Shown: positions 23,390 through 32,650 of the stretch, piece after piece
Layout of the letters: each line of letters opens with the position of its first letter
Numbering within the stretch: position 1 is the first letter of the stretch
NCBI GenBank assembly: GCA_028386065.3
Contig: JAKUCV010003185.1
Location: forward strand, 1 to 64,000
Direction of reading: 5' to 3'
DNA: 64,000 nucleotides
Origin: Turnera subulata
Taxonomy: Eukaryota > Streptophyta > Magnoliopsida > Malpighiales > Passifloraceae
Position numbers and translations under genes: made by a program
The notes under the pieces: model-generated
Databases searched by the model: none
What the model saw: the letters and a program-made list of their open reading frames with translations, nothing else
Told to the model about the DNA's origin: nothing

Positions 23390-25730
23390 TGGTGAAGGGA
23401 AAAACTAAAAAGAGTGCAGCGCGTATTCTACTCCCCCTCATCTTGGCTTTCCTTGATATCATGATGTCGTTTCATGCCAATCATCCTTGTCAACTTTTGG
23501 TGACATTTGGTGACGCATGCTTCGTCCGGTTACTTTTGATGCATCACTACTTTAATTGGGCAATGTGGGCAGCATAATCTTCATAATTCGTTGTTGGAAC
23601 ATCTTCCTCACTATTTTGCTTTTGTGGTTGCAATAATATAGCAGCTTCATGTGTAAAAACATAGCATATGTTTGTCTGTGCTTTATATGAATCAAATAAA
23701 AGACCTGCATCTGCAAAACCAACTACATTCTCTTTGGGCTCACAGCGTTAATATAATACCACATCTATTATATTCTGAAGATAAGAGCACATACATATCT
23801 TGCCAATAGGTTTATGTCAAAGCTTCAGGCTTTATGTTACTAGCAAGATAAATTACACTTTGATAGGGTACTTCTGGACCAATCTAATTTCTTTATGAGA
23901 CTTTTTCATCTCAAATCCTTTCTTGAAACATACTTCTGGACCAATCTAATTTCTTTATGAGACTTTTTCATCTCAAATCCTTTCTTGAAACATAGCACGG
24001 CTTCAGGAAACTTCTTCAGGAGTTCCAATAATATTTAAATCATAAAAAATAATAAAAATTCACATATAGATATGAAAAAACAACATAAGCAATAATAAAT
24101 TCATGCGTATACTCATTTATACACACACATATCCAAATTGGTTCGAACCATGTAAAGATCAAATTATCTTAATTTTTGTATATTCCCGGGAATTAGTTGC
24201 TTCAAGCAACTTGAATCCTTTAGGGATTCTCATGTATATGTCATGACTTATGAATCCTTAAAATAGGCTGTAAGTAATTGCATCCATTAGATGAATTTCT
24301 AATTCTTTCATATAATGCCAGACTTATCAAAAATAATTGCATCCACCACATGGAAGTATATCTCCTCATAATTAATACCAGGTCATTTGGGTAGAACCTT
24401 GTGCTACAAATCAGTACTTTTTATCTTACTATTTATTGTCTTTTCTGCACAAATACCCATTATATGACCGACAATTTTACACCATCTAGTGTACGGACTA
24501 CAGGTCCGAAAAATCCTCGCTTTACAAGCGAGTCTAACACAGCCTCAATTATATCTCTCTATTTTGGCCAATCACTCTGCGCCTACATTCATCAATGTAG
24601 GTTCATGATCCTTATTTTCTTTCATAATATTTAGCGTTGTATAAAATAAACATTCCGTCAATGGTTTTTTCACGTCGGTTCTATCTTATTCCTGACACTA
24701 TAGTTGAGATCTCATCATACTTATTTATTTAAGGTACCTGAGTTACTTCTGAAACTTTATCAATTATGTCAGAAAAACCTCTTCTGGAGGATTTTCCTCT
24801 TCTTGAGGACTTTTAATGTGAACCTCTACTGGAGGTCTTATTTTCTCACTGGGGCCATCCTATCTCTTTGCTCCTTTTTCTTTTCTTTTGGAACCGAGTA
24901 TTTTCTACACTTCTGGCGTACTCTAGATTCATTTGCATACTTTAATTGTTCTTCAGGAACATCAATTTTGAGCAGGAGCATTTGCAGCTGGTATATAATA
25001 TATGGTCACACTTTTCAAATAAATATATCTGGCAATTGACGTACTTATATCTTGCAAATGAATCATCTTTTGAACTTCAGGTTCACACAAATTCGTTTGA
25101 GGATAAAAAACTAGATATTGATATGTATTTCAATAAACTCTTGATCCAGCAGCTTATTTTCTCCCCTTTATGTTCGGTGAACTCTTTCATCAAATTAATA
25201 ACCAACATACCCAACATACACAACATATATTCCCAGTCTTCTTTAAGGACCCACTTTACTATGCTATGGAGGTACGTATACTGTACAATCAACGGTCCAA
25301 AGATGGGTTCTAACCATGAACCAATAAAATGGGGAGATTTTATGATAACTTGTTGGCTTGATGCACACAAGTGATGCTGCATGTAAAATACCATTTTGTC
25401 AAACAGTAATATTTCATTAACAATGGTCTTGCAATCAATTGGAAATATTCACCCAGATCGGTTTGGGTTTATTTCCAATGATATACATTATCCATTGAAG
25501 AAATATACCAGTATTATTTAGACATATAGTTTTATAAAATAATTAGGGATGTGTACCCGTAATTGGCTAATCATAATAAGCGCGCAATATGCCAACTTGC
25601 ATCTAATAAGCACACAATAGACCATCTAGTCGATGCATCAATTAAAACCATAAAATTACCTAGCTGGTCAACAGGGCGGATTTATTAGTCCGCGTTCATG
25701 TCCCTGAATTATTTCCAAAAACTTGCTGGT
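23390..25730 (-). pseudogene. Copia pol relic: integrase, reverse transcriptase, RNase H
   Basis: Fragments can be read on the minus strand in several frames. Integrase core: FMVLIDASTRWSIVCLL near 25640-25590, LIARPLLM near 25430 and the VYVPP region near 25285. Reverse transcriptase: an SLVKRGFFGPVVRTLDGVK-like start near 24540-24480, then LVAQGF near 24400, LEIHLMDAITY near 24290 and DIYMRIPKGFKLLEA near 24230. RNase H: VGFADAGLLFDSYKAQ near 23725-23675. Many stops and indels make it non-functional. The motifs are those of a copia Pol; lineage is not assigned. Confidence 0.75.
23869..23992 (-). repeat. Exact 62-bp tandem duplication within the copia pol relic
   Basis: The unit starting TACTTCTGGACCAATCTAAT at 23869 is repeated without change at 23931. 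It lies in the stretch between reverse transcriptase and RNase H. Being identical in an otherwise decayed element, it is a recent event or an assembly artefact. Confidence 0.85.
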
Positions 25731-26180
25731 GATTCTAGGCTAACCTCATCAAAGGAAAGCCAAACAATTAATTTGGTTTTTCCGCAGCAAACAAACATAT
25801 GGAAATTCATTGATTGTAAAAACTTTCGGTTTTTCAATGAATAACCAAGAATAAATTTCGTGCATCATTATTGATCCGGGATGGCCCAACCAGTCATGCC
25901 AAACAAGATATCCAATAATCAACTTCTAGTTGATCTCAGCTTCGGGCTGTGTAAACTGTGTATTTAAACACTTAAAATTACTAGCTTCAGGCTAGTGCAT
26001 TCCAGCTTCTGGCTGGATATGGAAAGTTTCAATTACTTGAATATTGTATATTTAATAACTTAAAATTGCTAGCTTCTGGCTACTATATATGTGCCAGCTT
26101 CAGGCTGCTATACATGTGTCAATTTTAGGCTTATTTCTGCCTCTCATGTCGAAAAAGATCAGAATTATTGGACAATAATT

Positions 26181-26256
26181 AATGTGGCGGCAAACTTTTC
26201 CAAAAACAAATACACATAATGTGGAGGCAAACTTTTCAAAAGAAAAAACACATTTT
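26181..26256 (+). repeat. Imperfect 38-bp tandem duplication
   Basis: AATGTGGCGGCAAACTTTTC (26181) is followed 38 bp later by AATGTGGAGGCAAACTTTTC (26219), and both go on to A-rich tails ending ACACAT. It stands at the left edge of the LINE-like segment and may be related to that insertion. Confidence 0.55.
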
Positions 26257-26401
26257 AAATCACCGAAAAATCTTCTGGATCTTTTCGGAGACAGAAAGAG
26301 GGTCTACATATGAAAAACTGACACCTAACTGTCTAAGCACAAGCTATAAGGAGGGAGTGGTAGAAACAAGAAGATTCAGAAAGCTCAACAAAACAAGAAA
26401 A

Positions 26402-27056
26402 ATGCCTTCCCCAGTTATGGTTTTCTTGGTTGAGGGTGCCTCTCTAAGAAGGAGGAATAGGTTAGCATATAGTATGGTGAATGAACAGCAAGAGGAGTTA
26501 CCGAGTGAACTCACTAGAATTCCTCGTTTGGTTTTTGTTGATGAGCTATACTCTTCTAGGTTCTTTGTGACTCCTATGGAAGAAACTTTCTTCCTTGAGG
26601 ACCAAGGCAACCTTAGGGCTAGTTTTTATGGTTTAGCTAATTCTATAATGTTTTTCATATCTGATAGGCTGTAAGAATTTCAGCTAGAGTCTTCATGTCC
26701 AATATTAAATCAAAGCAGTTATTATCAGGTTTTCATGATGGCTCGGAGCATTCCAAGAGTGTCAGGGTTACCACCTACATGGCCTAAGGTACGACTGTTA
26801 CTATGGAATTGCAGAGGTGTAGCTAAAAGGTCCTAAGATTTTTTGCGTACCTTAAGGGATCTAAAAAATCAGTATAAGCCCAACATGGTACTGATTACTA
26901 AAACCTTGTGGCAACCTGCAAAGAACCATGGGGTAATTCCACTCCGTTTTCCTCCAACAAATTGGTTCTCCTGGAACGACAGTGTTAGGGTCAACATCAA
27001 CAGTGAGGCTCAAAGTTTCAGGGTCAATGTTGTACCCAACAGAAAAATAACTTTTT
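26402..27056 (+). pseudogene. LINE-like segment inside the copia element, with endonuclease start
   Basis: On the plus strand, antisense to the host element, the words RLLLWNCRGVAKRS, a stop, then FLRTLRDLKNQYKPNMVLIT (26790-26900) are the typical start of a LINE ORF2 endonuclease. An upstream open frame (26402-26674, 91 codons after MPSPVMVFLVEG) might be the end of the matching ORF1 but has no domain I recognise. The boundaries are unclear, and I found no convincing TSD or tail. Confidence 0.4.
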
Positions 27057-27277
27057 AAACTTATGCATGAGAACAATTCCTCTTTGAATGTTCTCCAGTT
27101 ATTGATCCATTTTGCAAAAATAATATGCATATTTTCCCTTAGCTTTTGCCATTATAATCTCATTCACGGTCACAGGCACAATTAATTATACTGTCTTATT
27201 CGCTTCAGGGAATAGAGCAGAGTCAATTCGACGGGATCCATAATAATTTCTTTTATTACTGCAAGTGGGGGTTTCTG

Positions 27278-27400
27278 TACTCTTCAAGAGTATTTGCTCT
27301 TCTAGAGCATAAATATATGATCTTCTAGAGCATAGTAAAGCTTGCGTTCTTCAGAAACATATTCAAACTTATGCTCTTCTGGAGCGTATTAATCTTTTCT
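27278..27400 (-). repeat. Cluster of short hairpins (CTCTTCTAGAG type)
   Basis: Within 120 bp there are TACTC-TTCAA-GAGTA (27278-27292), TGCTC-TTCTA-GAGCA (27295-27309), an imperfect ATC-TTCTA-GAG (27320-27330) and GCTC-TTCTG-GAGC (27373-27385). They belong to a wider hairpin set in this element, described under findings. Confidence 0.6.
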
Positions 27401-27865
27401 TATTTCGAGATTGTACTTCTTGTTATGTAAAATAGTTGACATCCACACATATAACTCTCCCCCTTGGATGTCAATTTGCATTGTCTTCAAGACTAATGCC
27501 TGAGCCATTATTCTAGAAACGATAAAATACTATAAAGTAAACATAATAAAATATAACACATAATAATAAAACAGAACATAAAATAAAAACATTCAACATA
27601 AAAATGACTTGCGCCTTCAGGGTAAACAAGAACAATATCTATCTTCTGGTGGTCGTATAATATCCATCTTCTGGTGGTTTATAAATTTTTTTAATTTTTA
27701 TTCAAGGATCTGCAGGATCTTTTGACAGTAAGACATCCGGTCTTAGCTTTATATTTTCTATTATTGTGTCTTCCAGACTATTTGCATTTATATGCACTCA
27801 CTGCCCATGACAAATTTCTTTCGGAAATTTTAAGGGTCTCCAATATTTGTAACATAATTCCAAAA

Positions 27866-28115
27866 TTATAAATAAGCATGGGCCTTTTATTAATTAGCCC
27901 AATTAAAATTAAATAAATGAAAATTAAATACAATGGGCCTTGTACGAGCCCAATCAAAACGTAGATTTAAGCAAGAAAATAAATATAATGGGCCTTTTCA
28001 TAGCCCAATAAGTAACCGAAAATTAAATGCGATGGGCCTTGTACGAGCCCAAAACGTAAATGAAATTAAAGCAAGAAATTAAATGCAATGGGCCATTTAA
28101 AAGCCCAATCGCAAT
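27866..28115. repeat. Array of five TGGGCC...AGCCCA palindromes
   Basis: Five units each pair TGGGCC with AGCCCAA across 6-12 nt of A/T-rich sequence, and two units share the exact loop TTGTACG. They are spaced 40-75 bp apart and linked by similar A-rich sequence (AAATTAAATGCAATGGGCC). TGGGCY is the plant site II element bound by TCP factors. Here every site has an inverted partner, so each unit can also fold as a hairpin. It lies in the 5' leader of the copia element. Confidence 0.6.
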
Positions 28116-28329
28116 TTAAATAAAAAAGCATAAAATATGCTTACTCGATAAATCTTTCAGCAGTAATATATAATATATCATACTTATACCCGGTTATTAT
28201 TCCGGTATATAATACCGTTTTCAAAATTATTTTCATGATAATAATTATTATTTTCTCATATTATATATTATTTTTTTATTTTCCAGAATTATATTTATTA
28301 TTTTCCCCTTTTTTTAAATTCTGGATTGG

Positions 28330-29040
28330 GCTGTGAATAGTGCCTACCCACGCCCCAAGGAAGGAGCCCAGGCGCAGGCCACACATCAGGCCCAGCTTCC
28401 AAGTAACCAAGCCCATGCCTCCAAGTAACCAAGCCCAGTTACCCAAAGGTCCAGACCAACACCCAAGCGCGGGTCAAACCCGACCCGGACCACGACCCGT
28501 CCGGGTCGTCTTCAACCTCTGGCGAGTGCTCTTCCTGCAACTGCGCGCGCGAATCGGGGCTAGTGGCGCGAGGTAGAAGGCGGCACGGTGTAGAGGAATC
28601 GCCTGCAGGTGGAGGCCGTCGCTGGTGTTGCTGCGGTGGTGGAGTCCGTCGTGTGCGAGAAAGACGCGATAGCGGCTCAATCCGGCAGAGACTGCGCGAC
28701 GAGAGAAAGGGAGCGGCATCATGTGCAGAAGGCGGAAGGCGCGGTGTCGTGTTCTGCAGGCGACGGGGAGGGGAGCAGACCTGACGGGCCTTGTCGGGTC
28801 GTTGGGCATGGCCGTCGGGTTTTCCTCTCCCGGCGGCACGTCCGGCGGCGGCAGAGGACGGGGAAGGTGCCGGTCGGTTGGCGACGGTGAGGCGAAGCTC
28901 CTGGTGGCGGCGGTGAGGCGAGCGGCGATCAGGAACTCTTACGGGTGAACAGTGACCCGAGGGAGGAAGAAGGTGGCTACTGTGCTTCCTTCTTTTTCTT
29001 CGGTTTTCATTTTCTTTCATTTTCTTTCTATTCTGCACTG
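28330..29040. other. GC-rich module in the copia leader
   Basis: In an A+T-rich surrounding, this 0.7 kb is strongly GC-rich with CGG/CCG-rich stretches. It starts with GCCCA-rich lines (AAGCCCATGCC, AAGCCCAGTTACC) and ends with GGGTGAACAGTGACCCGAGG and a purine-rich block. Open frames occur on both strands (up to 199 codons on the minus strand) but are Arg/Pro-rich, overlapping and without domains, so I treat it as noncoding. Similar modules occur at 59195-59720 and 62480-62930 in Ty3 LTRs. Confidence 0.55.
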
Positions 29041-29072
29041 TTTTTTTTTTCTTGCTTGGGTAGAGGCAATCG

Positions 29073-29084
29073 TGTCTAATAACG
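29073..29084 (-). other. Degenerate primer-binding site of the copia element
   Basis: Read on the minus strand directly after the 5' LTR, the 12 nt match TGGTATCAGAGC (initiator tRNA-Met complement) at about 7 positions. Position supports it and sequence only weakly. Confidence 0.35.
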
Positions 29085-29273
29085 TATTAGAAATAATAGG
29101 TTAGGTTATGAAGAAGATGAAGAAGAAAGGAAGAAGAAGGAGAGGCAATAATGGGAAGAGCAGAAAACTCTCGGTTTCATTTCATTCATACTTTCCAAAA
29201 ATCAGTACAAAATATATAGCAGGGGTAGGTAGGTGAAACAGCATTCACCTATTGTTTACCACATTTTATAACA
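29085..29273 (-). repeat. 5' LTR of the copia element
   Basis: This 189-bp copy matches the left LTR except for about 12 substitutions. Its first dinucleotide reads TA instead of TG, a point change. It is followed by the TSD ATGTC at 29274-29278. Confidence 0.88.
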
Positions 29274-29278
29274 ATGTC

Positions 29279-31429
29279 TTTATACGAATGGGATAGGCAC
29301 TGCCCTATTTGTAATTATTGAAGTGTACGAAGCGTACATGTATCGGATCAAACAAACGGAAAAAATGAAATTAAATATAAAAGAGAGAGGAGGGTGTTGT
29401 GTTATAGATGCTGCCTGGGCAACGTATTGCCTCCCAATGTGTATTCCAATTAGAGGTATGTTTATCTGTTAAGAATCATGCTTCACAAAATGCCTTTGAT
29501 TCCCCCCACCCCACCCAAAACCTCTAGGAATCAATCAAAGAGATATAGCAACAAAAAATAGAGGGAAAAAAAAATCACAAAAAGCTGATGAAGACTCAAC
29601 ATTATATAAAAAAACGATGGTCAAAAGAGCCATATAATTAGAGTGCCCATGTGAAGCTTCCCGATAAGGCCCAACATCAAAATTTTAAGGGGGGTTCTGC
29701 GATGGGAGATGGGGGTGCTATTGTGTCTTGTAAATGAAAGGCATTGACCCTTCCAGCACCCCCTAAATGCACTGCACTTCCTCAGACAAACATTTAATAT
29801 CACCAAAATGTCATGTGAAGCGAATGTGAAACTGCGTGCGCCAATCCTCTACCAGAATGCGACAAATTTGGGTATATACTATTACATAACCATTCTTCAA
29901 GGAGAAAGCCACGACGAGAATGAATTATCAACAACTGTTATGATGACAATATAAAGAAAATGACCAATCAAGTTTCATAAATATTAAAAATTTGTAGTGA
30001 GATGATCGAATTAACAATTCATTCGGATAAGACTCGCTTCCTGAAGCGAATTATTAGTGACTAATCAAACATCACAGTTGTCTTTTAGAATGTTCCATTT
30101 ATGATCCATTGGGTCTTAAGAGAACGAAACCTCTAGTCTTTTCGATTCAAGACTAACAGATTCGAGGCAAATTTTACTGTGTAACTAATTATTATTGGTT
30201 AGTTACATTTTTCTTTTCGTTCTGAACATCAATCGTTGTCTTGAAAAAACATGCAGCGTACCACTGTTTATCGGGCATGAGGAAATATTTGCTTGCGTAG
30301 ATGAAGCTACCTAAGTTGATGGGATGTGATATAAATGATAGAGAAAGTGAAGACAAAACAAGAAATGGACCAGCCAATGGAGTAAATATAAGAGAAAAAC
30401 AAAACACTGATAATTATGCTGGTTGGTTGGATTAGATTTTGGATGTGGGGGCAGCAGAGGAAGAAGACACACACAATCTAATCTTCTTACGCCAATATTC
30501 TTCAATTGCTCCACCTTGTCCCTTTTGATAGGTGGGATGCATATACTATTCCCACACAATATATACATGGGAAAACTTTGTCCCCGTCCTGTTTTCTAGA
30601 AACACACAAGGACAAGAATTCAATATCCACCGGCTGTGTAAAGGGGGGATGGAAAAGAGTTCACATAGGATCATGAGCGCGACACCATTACATTAATCCA
30701 ACCACTATTCTGCTCTTTTCCTGGTTCTTCTGATCGAAGATCAGTGGTCCAATTTACCTACTTTGGTGTGCTATTGTTACATTTCTATGCTTAGAGTCTT
30801 GGACTATATATCAAGAGTTACAGGTTTCATACCGCCAAACTGTATTCATCAAGCAATTAAACTAGTGGTATATTCAAGAGTTTGAATTTTCTTGTATTGT
30901 GAAAATTCCTTTTTGGGATATTTACTCATCATAGTTTGATGCCTGAGTCGGATTCGGATTAGTCAAGATGATTAAGTTCTTGATACTGGATGCACCACCA
31001 TGAAATAGCGGTAGTTTTTTCTTGTGCCGAGAGAAAATAATTATTTGGTTAATTTATTTTTTCTTCGGAACAGCATAAATACTATTTCTTAAAATCAATG
31101 GAAGCCCACTGTGAACAACTCAGCTCAGGCCCAGTTCAGAGCATGTAGTCCCAAAAGTTTATATTGTGTTGTGGCTGTAGATTGATATATAAGACGGGCA
31201 AGCCCAACAATAGGGGGGGTTTGGATAAGCTGGTCCAGAAAAGTACTACATCTACGTTGATGATTGACCCGCCAACCAAAGCACCAAGTAGTCCTGGATT
31301 TTCTAAGCCTATAAACAATGTAAAGTGTAAACCCATTAACAACGACGAAAAACAGAGAGTAAAATCATTAGAATCAAATTCTAGATGTGTATAAAAATAA
31401 TTCATACAAGAAACAGTAATTAAAATCTT
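29279..31429. other. Spacer between the copia element and the lipase duplication
   Basis: No coding signal was found. The region is A+T-rich. Small open frames (up to 89 codons near 31136-31405) lack domains or conserved features. Confidence 0.55.
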
Positions 31430-32228
31430 GTGTGATTACGTTGTGACTCACAAATTAGAGTGCATAGTGAGGAATGCAGTAATAGTTTAAAATGAGGAAC
31501 ACTATTATCACACTGTGTTCATATGCTGCTGAGCTTTTGTTTGTACTGCTTCAGGTGAGAATCATATGACTCCCTCCTTCTTTTTGCATATTTGTTTTAT
31601 TCTCTTCCTTATATATATTACTAACCAAAAAGTTTAAACAAGGTTAATGAGTACTCCAAATCAATGGTTAATCGTCCAAATCAGTGGCTTTTCTTAGATT
31701 CGTGCGATCTGTTTGACACTGATTTCATGATGCCTTCTTTCCTAGTTAGCAAGAGAGGTATCACATACATGACGACCCTTTTATGGTAAAAATGCAAGAA
31801 ACCAAGGGAAACTCAAAAATATATTCAAAAAAAAAAAAAACCATCAGCAACCATGTCTGTAATTGCCAACATATTATGGAATCTGCAGAAGTAATGACTG
31901 CGGCTGCAGCAGCGATATATAATTCACCAACTAGCCCTAGTTTCGCCAGGTAATCTCTCAGGCGTTGGACGTTTCATTGTTTCTAACTAGCCATAAGGAC
32001 CAAAACGCTACAAGCCCAACGATCAGCCAGGATGATTTATTTGAATTCTTATTATCAGAGATTTCATCTAAAGAAAAATCCCATCATCTACATATCTTTC
32101 GCCAAATACGCCAGGAGAACTCACAATTCTATTAGCTCTCATAATTGGTCGTAGGTTTGGGTGGCACAAATTGGGCTCCTTAATTTTTCATCACCATAAA
32201 ATATTAGAAATTATCTAAACGTCAGATT

Positions 32229-32279
32229 AATTTCTTCATACTATTTTCCTCAAAAAAAGAAAAATTTCTTCATACTATT
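32229..32279 (+). mobile_element. A-rich micro-insertion with 17-bp TSD, empty site known
   Basis: AATTTCTTCATACTATT occurs at 32229-32245 and 32263-32279 around 17 nt, TTCCTC then A-rich. The paralogous position in copy 2 (near 43950-43975) has the target sequence once, without the insert, so the event followed the segmental duplication. Confidence 0.65.
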
Positions 32280-32543
32280 ATCGGGGAGAGGAGTGCTGTA
32301 ATATTAACGTTAAATTATTTACAGCAACTCTTTCTCTGGAGTATTCCTTTTTTTCGATGACATAGACTTGAATGGTAGACCTTGTCTAATCCATATCCGA
32401 GTGGCTAGGGCTGCAACTTCAGCCAATTATTAATTAAAACACATGTTTAGTAAGGGTATTACGACGGTGACTTTTGTACTATACTTTATTCTAATATATG
32501 TTACAAATGATGTCTCACCTAGGAATTACTTGTGTGCCAATCT

Positions 32544-32552
32544 CTATTTAAG
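32544..32552 (+). promoter_or_regulatory. TATA-like element of lipase gene 1
   Basis: CTATTTAAG lies about 100 bp before the start codon and is conserved in copy 2 at 44227-44235 in the same context (CCAATCTCTATTTAAG). Confidence 0.5.
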
Positions 32553-32650
32553 CCCTCATAGAACTAAACAATTCCCACAGACCTTACAAATAAGAAAAGC
32601 GTACATAGCTATACCCTAATATAGAATCAACTGCAATTGCAAATTAAGTC

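Larger units (their letters stand above)
23102..29273 (-). mobile_element. Decayed Ty1/copia LTR retrotransposon
   Basis: The element has 189-bp LTRs, a 5-bp TSD, a polypurine tract next to the left LTR (CAAGGGGGAG read on the minus strand) and a degenerate primer-binding site next to the right LTR, so it runs on the minus strand. Integrase, reverse transcriptase and RNase H relics are in copia order, all broken by stops and small indels. The LTRs differ at about 12 of 189 positions, nearly all transitions. The 5' leader (27.87-29.08 kb) is unusually long and partly GC-rich, and a LINE-like segment sits between the leader/gag region and integrase. Confidence 0.88.

Noticed and set aside
27278..27400. 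CRISPR-like array of short repeats
   Set aside because: Eukaryotic retrotransposon context; repeats are short hairpins with variable stems and no spacer regularity.
28563..28948. Several 73-93-codon plus-strand frames in the same GC-rich stretch
   Set aside because: They overlap each other in different frames and mirror the minus-strand frames, so they are composition effects.
28439..29038. 199-codon open frame on the minus strand in the GC-rich copia leader
   Set aside because: Arg/Pro/Ser-rich, with overlapping long frames on both strands and no domain. High GC content alone keeps frames open, and the region lies inside an LTR retrotransposon.
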